Shown in pieces: positions 18,234 to 27,448 of a stretch of DNA of 60,648 nucleotides. Position 1 is the first letter of the stretch, and each line of letters starts with the position of its first letter. The position numbers and the translations under genes were made by a program. The DNA is from an uncultured Pseudomonadota bacterium (lineage in GTDB: Bacteria > Myxococcota_A > UBA796 > SXON01), in NCBI GenBank assembly GCA_903844155.1, contig CAIMSU010000212.1:1-60648 (forward strand), given 5' to 3'. The notes below the pieces were generated by a model, which saw only the letters and a program-made list of their open reading frames with translations, was not told the origin of the DNA and did not search any database.

Positions 18234-21154
18234 GGCCCTTCGAAAACGTACACCGCCCCGCCGCCTGACGCCACAACGTCGGACCCCTGCGCCCCGAGCG
18301 CGACGTCCGCGTAGCCATCCCCGTTCACGTCGAGGTGCCCTGCGCCCTCGTCCGAGAGGTAGTCGCTGCTGGTCGTGCCGAGGAAGCGGACCGAAGCGCT
18401 CGCGGCCGACTCGGTGGCGCCCCAGGAACCGGCGTCCGCGCCAAGGAACAGGTAGCCGACACCCGCGCTGCCAACGCCACCGCCGGACCCGTGCGGGGCT
18501 GCGAGGAGCAGGTCGTCAAGCCCGTCGCCGTCCCAGTCGCCAGCGCCGTCCACCATGCCGCCGAAGTAGTCGCCCGCGGCTTCACCCTCAAAGAGCACGT
18601 CGGCATCAGTCTCGTTGCGGGTGGTGTTCAGGCCGTTGCGGCCGTAGAACAGGCCGACCTCGCCGGCGTCCGTCCCCGCGTCGTCGTTCAGGTAGCCGCC
18701 GATGAGCGCGTCCTCCAGCCCGTCGCCGTCCACGTCGCCCGCGCCGGAGACGTCGTACCCGACGCGGTCCCCGGCCGCCGTGCCGTTCACGAGCAGCCAG
18801 GAGACGGTGGCAACCGGCGATGACCCCGTCAGCCTGTCCCCCGAGATCAACGCGGCCTGGCCTGCGTCCGCGCCCGCGCTGTCCGCGTAGAAGACGCCCA
18901 CGCCGAGATCCCCGTAGCCATCGCCGTTCCCGTCGCCCATCACCGAGAGCGACCAGCCAAGCTCGCTGTCTGACTCCGTGCCGTACACCTCCGCATCTGC
19001 GTCCGAGATGTCGTAGCTGCCCGAGAGCCGCACGTCGCCGCCGAAATACACAGCGACGAGGCCGCCTTTGTCGACACCGGTGTCGTTGTATGGGGCGGAG
19101 ATGGCAAGATCGCTGATGCCGTCGCCGTCAAGGTCGCCCCCCGCCATGCGCGCGCCGAGCCAGTCGCCGGTGACTCCGCGAAAGCGAGCGTCTGACGCGC
19201 TCAGTACGTCATCACCCCAGGTCCACGACCCGCCGCCGTAGAACAGGTAGGCCTGCCCGGCGTCCGTGCCGGTCGTGTCGTCGTAGGGTGCTGACACCAC
19301 GAAATCGCCGAGGCCATCGCCATCCATGTCGCCAGCACCCGCCGCCCCGCGCGCGGAGCCAAGGTAGTCGCTATTGGCATGGCCGTAGAACGCGGCGTCC
19401 GCATCGGTGTCGCTCAACGTGCCGCCCGCCGAGAGCTGCGCCGACCCGTAAAGGAACACCGCGCCCTTGGACCCGCCGTCCCCGCGCGGCGCTGCGACGA
19501 TCAGCTCGGAGAGCCCGTCCCCGTCGAGATCGCCGACGTCGTCGACCGCCTTGCCGAACTGTCCGCTGGCGGCCGTGCCGACGATGATGGTGTGCGCGTC
19601 TGCCGCGGCAACGTCCCCGCTGGCGACCGCCCCGAGCGTCAACGAACCGCTGCTGCTGCCGCCGGTCATCGTGCCGTCCGTGGCGGTGGCGGTGCACGTC
19701 AGGCTGTCGCCCGTCGCCAGGTCCGCCGTCGGGAGCGTTGACGTGGTGCCGGTGGAGGTCGCCGCGCTCGTCGCCACGCCGTTCACCTTCCAGGTCCACA
19801 CGTAGCTCACGGCGTCCCCGTCGATGTCGGTGGCCTCCGAGGTGACGACGCAGCTTGCAGGCACGCCGGGCACCAGGTCGCTGCGCGTGAAGCCGACCCG
19901 GGGCGAGCCGGGCGCGGCGTCGCTGACGGTCAGCCAGGGCGAGGCGACGGCGGTGCCCGAGAGGTAGCCATCGCTCGGTGTGGCCTGCACGACGAGCTTG
20001 TCGTCGCGATTGAATACGCCGGAGAGCGTCTGCCCGGTTCCCGCATCCACCCCGTTCACGGTCCAGAGGTACGCGACGCTGACGCTGTCGTTGTCGGGGT
20101 CGCTGGGGCCGACGGGCGTGGCGGTGAAGGTCGCGGTGCGGTCACCGCTCGTGGGGCTGATGGCCACGCCGGTGAGCGACGGCGCGGCGTTGCCAATGCG
20201 GACGGGCGGGGAGACGAAGGGCGTGACGTCGCCATCGTCCACGAGCACCGAGCAGGTGACGATCTGGCCGCGCACGGTTGTATCGGAGAAAGTCTGCGTG
20301 GTGACGCCCGCGTCGACCCCGTCGACCGTCCACGCGAACGTGTAGACGATGGTGGCGCCCTCGGGATCCACGGCGTCTGCGTGCGTGCAGGTGAGGACGT
20401 CACCCGGCTGCGGGGCGATTGGGGAGATGGCGACGGGCGAGGGGTCGGGGATGGCGTTGCCGATGGTCACGTCGCGCGTGGCGACTGGCGACTGAGTCTG
20501 CCCATCGGTGGCGTAGACGGAGACGGCCCAGACGTCGTCACGCACCACGTCCGCCCCGGGCACGTCTGGCGTGTCGATCGCGGCGTCCACGCCGTTCTGC
20601 GTCCACGACCACACGTACGTCAGCGCGTCGCCCTCGGGATCGACGGCGTCGACGAGGATCGCGGCGGTGAGCGCATCGCCGGTGACCGGGGCCGCCGGGC
20701 TGACACCCACACCCGGTTGGGTCGGGAAGGTGCTGGCGAGCACGCGCACGGTGGTCTCGTAGGTGCCGACGTTGCCGAGCAGGTCGGTCGCGGTCGTGGT
20801 CAGGACGTGGGTGCCGGCGTCGAGCGTGAACGTGCCCTCGATCGTTCCGTCGGCAGCGGGAACCGGTTGGTCGACGACGCCCTGAAGGTCGGACGTCACG
20901 GCGATGAGCAGGGCGGTAGGCGCGTCCAGATCGTCAGACACGGTGGCGCTGAACGTGACCGGCTGGCCGGCGGTCCACGTGCTGCCGAGCGAGGGCGACG
21001 TGACCATGAGCTGCGGCGCCTGGGAGCCGGGCAGGGCCGAGTCGACGGCGGTCCACGTGGAGTGGCAGCCGTAGAGCGTCGGTCCAGCCACCGTCGTCCA
21101 GAGGAGGAGCCAACGGGAGGAGCGGGGGAGCCGGTCGGGGAGGCGCACGGTCAT
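18230..21154 (-). CDS. Large Ig/FG-GAP repeat lipoprotein
   Basis: 974 residues from the ATG at 21154; a longer frame up to 21502 overlaps the neighbouring lipoprotein and is rejected. The signal peptide ends in lipobox LYGC (Cys30). The first half is Ig/PKD-like, with repeats of about 90-100 residues sharing the core YxWTxNGVDAxxxT and ending in ACxV/TCxV strands. The second half, from about residue 470, is an FG-GAP propeller of about seven repeats with DxDGDGxxD loops. Domain order and size suggest a long surface adhesin or extracellular matrix-binding protein. Confidence 0.9.
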   Translation of the reverse strand: MTVRLPDRLPRSSRWLLLWTTVAGPTLYGCHSTWTAVDSALPGSQAPQLMVTSPSLGSTWTAGQPVTFSATVSDDLDAPTALLIAVTSDLQGVVDQPVPAADGTIEGTFTLDAGTHVLTTTATDLLGNVGTYETTVRVLASTFPTQPGVGVSPAAPVTGDALTAAILVDAVDPEGDALTYVWSWTQNGVDAAIDTPDVPGADVVRDDVWAVSVYATDGQTQSPVATRDVTIGNAIPDPSPVAISPIAPQPGDVLTCTHADAVDPEGATIVYTFAWTVDGVDAGVTTQTFSDTTVRGQIVTCSVLVDDGDVTPFVSPPVRIGNAAPSLTGVAISPTSGDRTATFTATPVGPSDPDNDSVSVAYLWTVNGVDAGTGQTLSGVFNRDDKLVVQATPSDGYLSGTAVASPWLTVSDAAPGSPRVGFTRSDLVPGVPASCVVTSEATDIDGDAVSYVWTWKVNGVATSAATSTGTTSTLPTADLATGDSLTCTATATDGTMTGGSSSGSLTLGAVASGDVAAADAHTIIVGTAASGQFGKAVDDVGDLDGDGLSELIVAAPRGDGGSKGAVFLYGSAQLSAGGTLSDTDADAAFYGHANSDYLGSARGAAGAGDMDGDGLGDFVVSAPYDDTTGTDAGQAYLFYGGGSWTWGDDVLSASDARFRGVTGDWLGARMAGGDLDGDGISDLAISAPYNDTGVDKGGLVAVYFGGDVRLSGSYDISDADAEVYGTESDSELGWSLSVMGDGNGDGYGDLGVGVFYADSAGADAGQAALISGDRLTGSSPVATVSWLLVNGTAAGDRVGYDVSGAGDVDGDGLEDALIGGYLNDDAGTDAGEVGLFYGRNGLNTTRNETDADVLFEGEAAGDYFGGMVDGAGDWDGDGLDDLLLAAPHGSGGGVGSAGVGYLFLGADAGSWGATESAASASVRFLGTTSSDYLSDEGAGHLDVNGDGYADVALGAQGSDVVASGGGAVYVFEGP

Positions 21155-21203
21155 AGAATAGCCCGGCCGAAAGCCACCGGCAGGGGTGTTCAGGTCCCGA
21201 CCG

Positions 21204-21581
21204 TCATGGCTGCACCTCGACGGTCTGGAACGGGACGTCGTGGTCGGCGTCTGTGTACCAGCGCACCTCCAGCGTGGCGTGCAGGCCGGCGAAGTGCACC
21301 TGGGGCTGGTAGCAGAAGGGATCGGTCGTCGCCGGGTCCGTCCAGCTCTCAAAAACGGACAGCACACCGGGCTCGTTGGTGAACGTCGGGCTGAACGTGG
21401 CGCCGGACTCGTCGAGCAGCACGTTGGAGCGCCACACGTCGGCCTCGCCCCCACCGTCGGACTGCCAGTCCACGACGGGGTCAGCGGGGTTCTCGTAGTC
21501 AAACTGCGCGCAGGTCGCCTGGGTGGGCGTGAGGGCGACGGGCGCGCAGGCGGAGAGCAGCAGGAGCCAGGACGCGAACAT
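21204..21581 (-). CDS. Small lipoprotein, unknown function
   Basis: 125 residues from the ATG at 21581; an in-frame TTG at 21596 would add five residues. Lipobox LLSAC gives Cys12. The mature part is beta-rich with three further Cys and several Trp, and no known domain. It lies upstream of, and in the same direction as, the large FG-GAP lipoprotein gene, with 49 bases between them, so the two may be co-transcribed and act together at the surface. ATACCC six bases before the ATG may be part of a promoter. Confidence 0.7.
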   Translation of the reverse strand: MFASWLLLLSACAPVALTPTQATCAQFDYENPADPVVDWQSDGGGEADVWRSNVLLDESGATFSPTFTNEPGVLSVFESWTDPATTDPFCYQPQVHFAGLHATLEVRWYTDADHDVPFQTVEVQP

Positions 21582-21596
21582 TCGGGCGGGTATCAA

Positions 21597-21653
21597 GGAT
21601 CCGGGCGGCGGGGAGGGCTGGAGGCTGGAGGCTGGGGGCTACGTGAATGGCCG
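21597..21653. repeat. Short ggctgga tandem repeat between genes
   Basis: The 57-bp gap between the lipoprotein start and the guanylyltransferase stop contains three consecutive copies of a ggctgga-like heptamer (about 21617-21640). No hairpin with a T-run was found. Confidence 0.5.
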
Positions 21654-22685
21654 TCAGCCGTACTTGCTCCCGCGGCGCTGCTCCACCAGGTCCAGCAGCT
21701 CCTTGATCCGCTGGCCCTCGCGCTTGTCCGCGACGAGGAGGACGTCGGGCGTGTCGACGACGACCAGCTCGTGAACGCCAAGCAGCGCGACAAGGCGGTC
21801 GCGACTGTAGACGATGTTGCCGTCGGCGCGAAGGGCCTCCACGTCGCCGACGCCCGTCCCCCACGTCTGCGCGGCGAGAATACTCTCCAGCGCCGGCCAG
21901 CTTCCGACGTCCGACCAGCCAAACTCGGCGGGGACGACCCGGATGTCGCCAGCACGCTCCATGATTCCGTAGTCCACGCTCGTCGCATCCGTCTCGCCCC
22001 AGGCGCTGCGGTCGCCCGCGACCAGCCGATCCATCGCTGCTGCCGTGCGGGGGAGGAAGGCACGCACGGCGGCCTGACACCGATCCGCCCGCCAGCAGAA
22101 CATCCCCGCGTTCCACAGGCATCCCTCCGCTATCAGGCGCTCGGCCGTCGCCCTGTCCGGCTTCTCGACAAAGCGGCGCACGCCCCGCACCGGCTCCGTA
22201 CCCGCCGCTGGCTCGATGTAGCCGAAGCCGGTCTCGGGCCGATCGGGCCGGATGCCGATGGTCACGAGCCCGCCTGCCTCGGCCGCAGTGGCGGCGATCG
22301 TGAGCGCCACGCGGAAGGCCTCCTCGTCTGCGATCGCATGGTCGCTGGGCAGCACGCAGATCGTCGCCGGATCGTCACCGGCATGGCGCCGCGCGACCTC
22401 CCAGGCGGTCCAGGCCGCCGCCGGGGCCGTGTTCCGGGGGCTCGGCTCGACGAGGATGTTCTCAGCGGGCAACCCCCTGAGTTGCTCGCGAATGGCCTCG
22501 ACCATGTCGGGCCCGGTGACCACGAGGATGCGCTCCATGGGCACCAGTGGGAGCACGCGCGTGACCGTGCGCTGGATCATCGTCGGGCCGCCGTCGAGCG
22601 AGAGGCACTGCTTCGGCATCGCGCGGCGGGAGAGTGGCCAGAAGCGGGTGCCACGGCCGCCGGCGAGGATCACGGCGTAGAGCAT
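21654..22685 (-). CDS. manC: Mannose-1-phosphate guanylyltransferase
   Basis: 343 residues. It makes GDP-mannose from mannose-1-phosphate and GTP, a precursor for polysaccharide and glycolipid mannosylation. Seen are the nucleotidyltransferase start LAGGRGTRFWPLSR, the Lys in AMPKQCLSL, EPSPRNTAPA, TGFGYIE, FVEKPD, WNAGMF and the C-terminal left-handed-helix-like VDYGIME/GWSDVGSW. It is the single-domain type without the C-terminal phosphomannose isomerase. The gene is divergent from ppk1, with 52 bp between starts. A TACCTC box lies 6 bases upstream of the ATG. Confidence 0.95.
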   Translation of the reverse strand: MLYAVILAGGRGTRFWPLSRRAMPKQCLSLDGGPTMIQRTVTRVLPLVPMERILVVTGPDMVEAIREQLRGLPAENILVEPSPRNTAPAAAWTAWEVARRHAGDDPATICVLPSDHAIADEEAFRVALTIAATAAEAGGLVTIGIRPDRPETGFGYIEPAAGTEPVRGVRRFVEKPDRATAERLIAEGCLWNAGMFCWRADRCQAAVRAFLPRTAAAMDRLVAGDRSAWGETDATSVDYGIMERAGDIRVVPAEFGWSDVGSWPALESILAAQTWGTGVGDVEALRADGNIVYSRDRLVALLGVHELVVVDTPDVLLVADKREGQRIKELLDLVEQRRGSKYG

Positions 22686-22691
22686 CGGGGG

Positions 22692-22697
22692 GAGGTA
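22692..22697 (-). promoter_or_regulatory. -10-like box TACCTC, 6 nt before manC start
   Basis: On the minus strand TACCTC is followed by six bases (all C except the last G) and the manC ATG. No separate ribosome-binding site is present. Confidence 0.35.
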
Positions 22698-22725
22698 ATC
22701 AGGATCGCGGGCGGGCGCGCGCGGT

Positions 22726-22731
22726 TAGCTG
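22726..22731 (+). promoter_or_regulatory. -10-like box TAGCTG, 6 nt before ppk1 start
   Basis: TAGCTG followed by six bases and the GTG at 22738. No Shine-Dalgarno sequence is present. The element lies in the 52-bp divergent interval with manC, leaving little space for separate promoters with long leaders. Confidence 0.4.
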
Positions 22732-22737
22732 GCACCC

Positions 22738-24873
22738 GTGCCGAACGAACCCTTCGTCAACCGCGAACTCTCCTGGCTGGAATTCAACGCCCGGGTGCTG
22801 GACGAGGCGGTCGACACCAGCGTCCCGCTGCTCGAGCGCGTGAAGTTCCTGTCGATCTTCAGCTCCAACCTCGATGAGTTCTTCATGGTCCGGTACGCGG
22901 GCATCTGGCGCCAGATCGACGCCGGCGTGGTCGTCCCCGGCCCGGACGGGCTGCCGCCGCGTCGGGTCCTCGAGGCCGTCAGCCGTCGGGTGCACGCCCT
23001 CGTGGCCGAGCAGCACCGCGCGTTCCTCTCGGTCATCCTTCCGGAATTGCGAAAGCACGGCGTCCGGATCCTCCGGGCGGACGAGCTCGACTCCTCGCAC
23101 CGCGAGGCGCTGGACGACATCTTCGAGCGCGAGATCCTGCCGCTGCTGACGCCCATGGCCATCGACCCCGGCCACCCGTTCCCCTACCTCGCGAACCGCG
23201 CCGTCTGCCTGGTCGCCGAGCTGGAGCCGACGCACCCGAGCGATGAGGATCGGCTCCCGCAGGCCAAGGTCTGCGTCCTCCACACCCCCGCCGGCATCCT
23301 TCCGCGGTTCATCCGGCTCTCAGCACCCGCTGGCCAGCACCACTTCGTGCTCCTCGAGGACGCCGTCCGCAGCCACGCCGCCCGCCTCTTCACCGGCTAC
23401 CGGGTCGTCTCCTGCACAGCGATCCGGGTCACCCGTGACGCCGAGCTCGACCTGGCCGAGAACGCGGCGGAGGACCTGCTCTCCACGATCGAGGACGCCG
23501 TCCGCAATCGCCGGATGGGCGCCGCCGTGCGCCTGCAGTACGAGCGCCGGCTGCCTGAGGCCATCCTCGGCGCCCTCACCAAGGAGCTGGAGCTCGAACC
23601 TGCTGATCTCTACCCGAGCGACGGGCCGACGGGCCTGACGGACCTCATCCAGCTCTACGCGGCGCTGGACATCCCCGAGCTCCGCGACCCGGTTTGGCAA
23701 CCCGCGCCGGAGCCCGATCTCGAGGTCCCCGACCTCTTCGGCGCCATCCGAGCCGGCGACGTCCTCGTCCACCACCCCTACCAGGACTTCGCCTACGTCC
23801 ACCGTTTTGTGCAAGCGGCGGCGGAGGACCCGGAGGTCCTCGCGATCAAGATGACCCTCTACCGGGTGAGCGGCGACAGCCCGATCGGGCAGGCGCTCGA
23901 GCATGCCGTGCGGATGGGCAAGGAGGTCGCGGTACTTGTGGAGCTGCGCGCAAGGTTTTCCGAGGAGGCGAACATCGCGTGGGCGAGGCGGCTGGAGGCC
24001 CAAGGCGCGCACGTCGTCTACGGCATCGGCGGGTTCAAGACGCATTGCAAGGCCACGCTCGTCGTGCGCCGCGAAAAGGAGGGCGTGGGTCGCCACCAGA
24101 AGACCGTGCTTCGCCGGTACTGCCACCTCGGCACCGGGAACTACAATCACCAGTCCGCGCGGCTGTACACAGACCTCGGATTGTTCACCTGCCGGGCCGG
24201 CTTTGGCGAGGACCTGACGCACCTCTTCAACCTGCTCACCGGCTACGTCCAGCCGCCGGCGTTCCAGCACCTGGTCCTGGCCCCAACGCAGATGGTGGCC
24301 TGGTTGCTGCGGCTCATCGCGCGGGAGGCAGACGCAGCGCGAGCCGGAAAACCGTGCGGCATCACGGCAAAACTGAACGCCCTGGCCGACGCGCGCGTGA
24401 TCCAGGAGCTGTACCGGGCGAGCGAGGCGGGCGTACCGATCCAGCTCATCATTCGGGGCATCTGCTGCCTTCGACCGGGCGTTCCCGGGCTTTCGGAGAA
24501 CATCCGGGTCATCCGGATTGTCGACCGCTATCTCGAGCACGCGCGCGTGTACCGGTTCGAGAGCGGCGGGCGCCCGGAGTACTACCTCTCCAGCGCCGAC
24601 TGGATGCCACGCAACCTCAACGGTCGCATCGAGATCGCGTTTCCACTGCTGGATCCGATACAATGTCGCCGGGTCCAGGAGATGCTGGACATCCAACTCG
24701 CGGACACCCAGAAGGCGCGGGAGCTGCTGCCCGACGGGTCCAGCGCCCGCGTCCCCTGCACCGTCGGCGAGCCGGTTCGCGCCCAGGAGCGGCTGATGCT
24801 CGTGACCCACGCGCACGGGAAGGACGCTGAAGCGGCCTTTGAGCCTGCCCAGTTCTTCAAGCCCCACGCATGA
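22738..24873 (+). CDS. ppk1: Polyphosphate kinase 1
   Basis: 711 residues, full length. PPK1 reversibly makes polyphosphate from ATP. It begins with the typical N-terminal NRELSWLEFNARVLDEA and LDEFFMVRYAGI. The catalytic core shows HPYQDF, KMTLYRVSGDSPI, VELRARFSEEANI, FKTHCKATLVVRRE with the phospho-accepting His, HLGTGNYN and DRYLEHARVYRF with the second conserved His. The GTG start is supported by the N-terminal motif. The stop overlaps the next gene by ATGA. Together with PPK2 at 6558 this gives the cell both polyphosphate synthesis and polyphosphate-driven nucleotide phosphorylation. Confidence 0.97.
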   Translation: MPNEPFVNRELSWLEFNARVLDEAVDTSVPLLERVKFLSIFSSNLDEFFMVRYAGIWRQIDAGVVVPGPDGLPPRRVLEAVSRRVHALVAEQHRAFLSVILPELRKHGVRILRADELDSSHREALDDIFEREILPLLTPMAIDPGHPFPYLANRAVCLVAELEPTHPSDEDRLPQAKVCVLHTPAGILPRFIRLSAPAGQHHFVLLEDAVRSHAARLFTGYRVVSCTAIRVTRDAELDLAENAAEDLLSTIEDAVRNRRMGAAVRLQYERRLPEAILGALTKELELEPADLYPSDGPTGLTDLIQLYAALDIPELRDPVWQPAPEPDLEVPDLFGAIRAGDVLVHHPYQDFAYVHRFVQAAAEDPEVLAIKMTLYRVSGDSPIGQALEHAVRMGKEVAVLVELRARFSEEANIAWARRLEAQGAHVVYGIGGFKTHCKATLVVRREKEGVGRHQKTVLRRYCHLGTGNYNHQSARLYTDLGLFTCRAGFGEDLTHLFNLLTGYVQPPAFQHLVLAPTQMVAWLLRLIAREADAARAGKPCGITAKLNALADARVIQELYRASEAGVPIQLIIRGICCLRPGVPGLSENIRVIRIVDRYLEHARVYRFESGGRPEYYLSSADWMPRNLNGRIEIAFPLLDPIQCRRVQEMLDIQLADTQKARELLPDGSSARVPCTVGEPVRAQERLMLVTHAHGKDAEAAFEPAQFFKPHA

Positions 24874-26273
24874 CCCGCCCGCTCTTCTGCGACGGCCGCC
24901 CGCTCGGCCAGATCCTGACCGCCGGATGGCCGGACTGGATCGGGACGGACGGGACGACGCTGGGATGGGCCGTCCGGGACCGGCTGTTCCTCACCTCCGT
25001 CGCCGACGATGCCGCTGTCGTGCGGATCGTTGAGCTGCCAGACGCGGTCGAAGGCGTCCACACCGACGCCACCGGCTGGGTCGTGGCGCTGGGCCAGGGG
25101 TTCGTGGTCGTCGACCCGGGGACGGGGCGGGTCGAGCGGGTCGTTCTCGACGACGAGGCCGATCCCGTCGGCACGCGCGGCGGTCGGGAAGTTGGCGTGT
25201 ACGTCGAGGCGCCGGCGCATCGCGTCATCGATCTGGTGACCGGGGACGAGCTGGCGATCCCGGACGGCGCCAGGCACTCGCGGTGGCTCACGCCGTGGGC
25301 GAGCGGTCGGGGGGTTGCCTGGGTCGACGCCGACATCGTCTATCGTCTGGGGTTTTTGGAGGATGGCCCGAAGATCTCCGCAGTTGGCCGATGCCGAGGG
25401 GTGAAGGAGCTTTGCGCAGGGCCGGAGGGCGCGCTGGTCGTGCGGGGTCGGACCGCGAGCCTGCTTGTCGCTGCGCGGGGCTTCGGCGTGGACGGGCCAT
25501 TGCTCGACGCCGTGCGCTTCGTCGAGGCGGAGACCGTTCTGGCGACGGACGCGGAGCGGGCGTTTGAACTGCGGTTGGCCGATGGTGGGATGGGGCGCGA
25601 GTGGCGCGGACATGTCGACCCGGTTGGCGGGGGCGGCGGGGACCGACTGGTGCACGACCGCGCGGTCGGCGAGGTGCGCAACCTCACCGGAACGCAGCGC
25701 TGGAGCGGGTTTTGTGGGGCGCACCCCGCCCGGGACGGAGCGCGGCTTGCGGGCCCGGGAGGGCGGGTCTGGACCCTGCCCGCCGACATCCGGGGCGACG
25801 TCGGGGCCGAGGATGTCGCGCTCGTGGACGGGCTCCTCGGGGTTGGCGGCGATGTGCTCGTGCACGCAGACGAGGGCGTGCGGGTCCTGGTTGCAGAAGG
25901 GGACTCCTGGCGCGAGCGGGCGCAGCTTGCCGATGGTGCGGGCGTTGACGGCGTGGCGGTCAGGGACGGGGTGATCGTCGTGGAACGCGGCGACAGCGTT
26001 GAGCGCTACGGGCCACCCCTCTGGCTGCGACTGCCGGACGAAGAATCGGTCGGGGTCAACGCCGAAGCAGCGGACCCCAACAGCGACGGCGGCGTGCGCA
26101 TCAGCGAGGAAGGGGCGGACAGCAACGTCTGCCGCGGGCGACAACGCTGGCCGGTGCCCGCCGACCATGCACGGGCAGCGACGGGCGGCGTCTACGCGTG
26201 GAGCGACCACGGCGCGCTGTACGCGTTGACCGACCTGCGGGCGACGCCTGCCCCGAAGTTGCGGCGCGGATGA
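24870..26273 (+). CDS. Beta-rich protein of unknown function coupled to ppk1
   Basis: 467 residues with no signal peptide or membrane helix. The sequence is a series of short strands with repeated Gly-Val/Asp-Gly turns (for example GVRVLVAEGD, GLLGVGGDVLVHADE), suggesting a cytoplasmic beta-propeller, though no named repeat could be assigned. Its ATG overlaps the ppk1 stop (ATGA), so it is produced with the kinase and may modulate it or bind polyphosphate; this is inference. The region 400-430 is acidic. It is followed by a 123-bp gap and then a lipoprotein gene. Confidence 0.7.
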   Translation: MTRPLFCDGRPLGQILTAGWPDWIGTDGTTLGWAVRDRLFLTSVADDAAVVRIVELPDAVEGVHTDATGWVVALGQGFVVVDPGTGRVERVVLDDEADPVGTRGGREVGVYVEAPAHRVIDLVTGDELAIPDGARHSRWLTPWASGRGVAWVDADIVYRLGFLEDGPKISAVGRCRGVKELCAGPEGALVVRGRTASLLVAARGFGVDGPLLDAVRFVEAETVLATDAERAFELRLADGGMGREWRGHVDPVGGGGGDRLVHDRAVGEVRNLTGTQRWSGFCGAHPARDGARLAGPGGRVWTLPADIRGDVGAEDVALVDGLLGVGGDVLVHADEGVRVLVAEGDSWRERAQLADGAGVDGVAVRDGVIVVERGDSVERYGPPLWLRLPDEESVGVNAEAADPNSDGGVRISEEGADSNVCRGRQRWPVPADHARAATGGVYAWSDHGALYALTDLRATPAPKLRRG

Positions 26274-26361
26274 CGCAGTGGGGCACGCGCGCCCCACAAC
26301 GCCCCGCGAAAAGCTCACCAACGGCGTGGGTTCTCGCACGAAAGCGCGGCATGACATTTGC

Positions 26362-26390
26362 TTGACCTCCTCGACATCCTGGAGTAAAAA
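26362..26390 (+). promoter_or_regulatory. Sigma70-type promoter with -35 and -10
   Basis: TTGACC at 26362-26367 matches five of six consensus -35 bases. A 17-bp spacer separates it from TAAAAA at 26385-26390, which matches four of six -10 bases. The ATG at 26397 lies six bases after the -10 box, so transcription would begin at about the start codon. A GGAG at 26381-26384 would then be upstream of the transcript; if the real start of transcription is elsewhere it could serve as a ribosome-binding site, though 12 bases is a long spacing. Confidence 0.6.
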
Positions 26391-26396
26391 GCACAC

Positions 26397-26846
26397 ATGC
26401 CCGTCCCCGTTCGATTCCTCCTTCCCGCGTTGATGCTGCCGTTCGCCGCCGCGTGTGGCTCCGTGGGCCTTGAGGAGAACATGAGCTTTGGGGGCAAGGG
26501 CATGGCGCAGGTTGCCCCCGACGGCATGGTGCAGTTCGAGAGCCGGCCCGTCGGCAAGGGCACGTCCGAGGACTTCACCGTCGACTCCGTCGGCGACATC
26601 CCCATCACCGTGCAGGACGCGTGGGTCGAGGTGACGGACCCCAACGTCTTCTTCGTCGGCGCGCTGCCGTTTCCAAAATCGCTCGACCCCGGGGACTCGG
26701 TGAGCTTCAAGGTGAACTTTGAGCCGCAACAAAGCGGCATCTTCTACGGCACCCTGGTGGTGACCATGGACGACGGCAGCACCCTCGAGCGCAATGTGAC
26801 CGGCGCGGGCTGCAACGATGCGGACCACGACGGGGTCTGCAACTAG
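26397..26846 (+). CDS. Lipoprotein with choice-of-anchor-like beta domain
   Basis: 149 residues. The signal peptide ends in lipobox FAAAC (Cys20). The mature protein reads like one Ig-like domain of the ASPM/SPD-2/Hydin or choice-of-anchor D type: FTVDSVGDIPITVQDAWVEV, LDPGDSVSFKVNFEP, GTLVVTMDDGS. It ends with a short Cys/Asp motif CNDADHDGVCN resembling half of a MopE or thrombospondin-3 calcium loop. It is probably a small surface protein. The gene has its own promoter and stands alone between unrelated genes. Confidence 0.82.
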   Translation: MPVPVRFLLPALMLPFAAACGSVGLEENMSFGGKGMAQVAPDGMVQFESRPVGKGTSEDFTVDSVGDIPITVQDAWVEVTDPNVFFVGALPFPKSLDPGDSVSFKVNFEPQQSGIFYGTLVVTMDDGSTLERNVTGAGCNDADHDGVCN

Positions 26847-26899
26847 CCGGACGCGCCAAGGCCGGCGCTCGGCACACCTCGCGGGTTAGCCCGCGCCCG

Positions 26900-27448
26900 A
26901 TGCAACTCCGAGTGCGATCCGGGCCACGCAACGCGCGCTTCGACCCGCCGACAGCCGGCCTCGATGGGGTGCGCGAGCTCGACGACGCGCTCGGCCTCTG
27001 CGTCTGGCGCGTCCTGGCCGAGGCCCTCACCCGTGGCGACCCCCCGCCCGTGGCGCTGCTCCTGACGGGTGACCTGGCCCATCTCGTCGACGTCGTCCCG
27101 CTGCTTCGGGCCGGGGAAGCGCTTGACGGCCGGGGGGTGGCCGGCTTCGCCAGCTTGCCCGGCGTGCTGGTGGTCGCCGTCGTCGGCCTGCTCACCCGCC
27201 GCCACAGGGGGGCGCCAAACGGTCGGTTTGCAGTAGCGTTCCTCGAATGGCCGGACGGGCGGTGGTGGCTCGCGCGGGCAGCGTTGGTGGAGGATGGGGA
27301 ACGCCTGGCCCTGGACCCGCTCGCGGACGTGACCGTTGAGCGCGCCGTCGATGGACTCGGCAAGCCCGGGGGCATCGGCGGTTGGTTTCGCCGGGCGAGG
27401 GTGGAGGGGCTGCGCGCGGAGTTGACGCCGGCGGACGTCGACAACTAG
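26900..27448 (+). CDS. Hypothetical protein, 182 aa
   Basis: A soluble, Arg- and Leu-rich protein with an internal hydrophobic segment (LPGVLVVAVVGLLTRR) that could be a buried strand or a membrane helix. No motif was recognised. The ATG has TAGCCC seven bases upstream and no ribosome-binding site. The gene converges with the GpsA-like gene and both stops use the same ctag tetramer at 27445-27448. Confidence 0.55.
   Translation: MQLRVRSGPRNARFDPPTAGLDGVRELDDALGLCVWRVLAEALTRGDPPPVALLLTGDLAHLVDVVPLLRAGEALDGRGVAGFASLPGVLVVAVVGLLTRRHRGAPNGRFAVAFLEWPDGRWWLARAALVEDGERLALDPLADVTVERAVDGLGKPGGIGGWFRRARVEGLRAELTPADVDN

Noticed and set aside
24582-26828. 748-codon minus-strand frame opposite ppk1 end, the beta-rich protein and a lipoprotein
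   Set aside because: It overlaps three plus-strand genes with coherent starts and overlaps, and shows no recognisable sequence.
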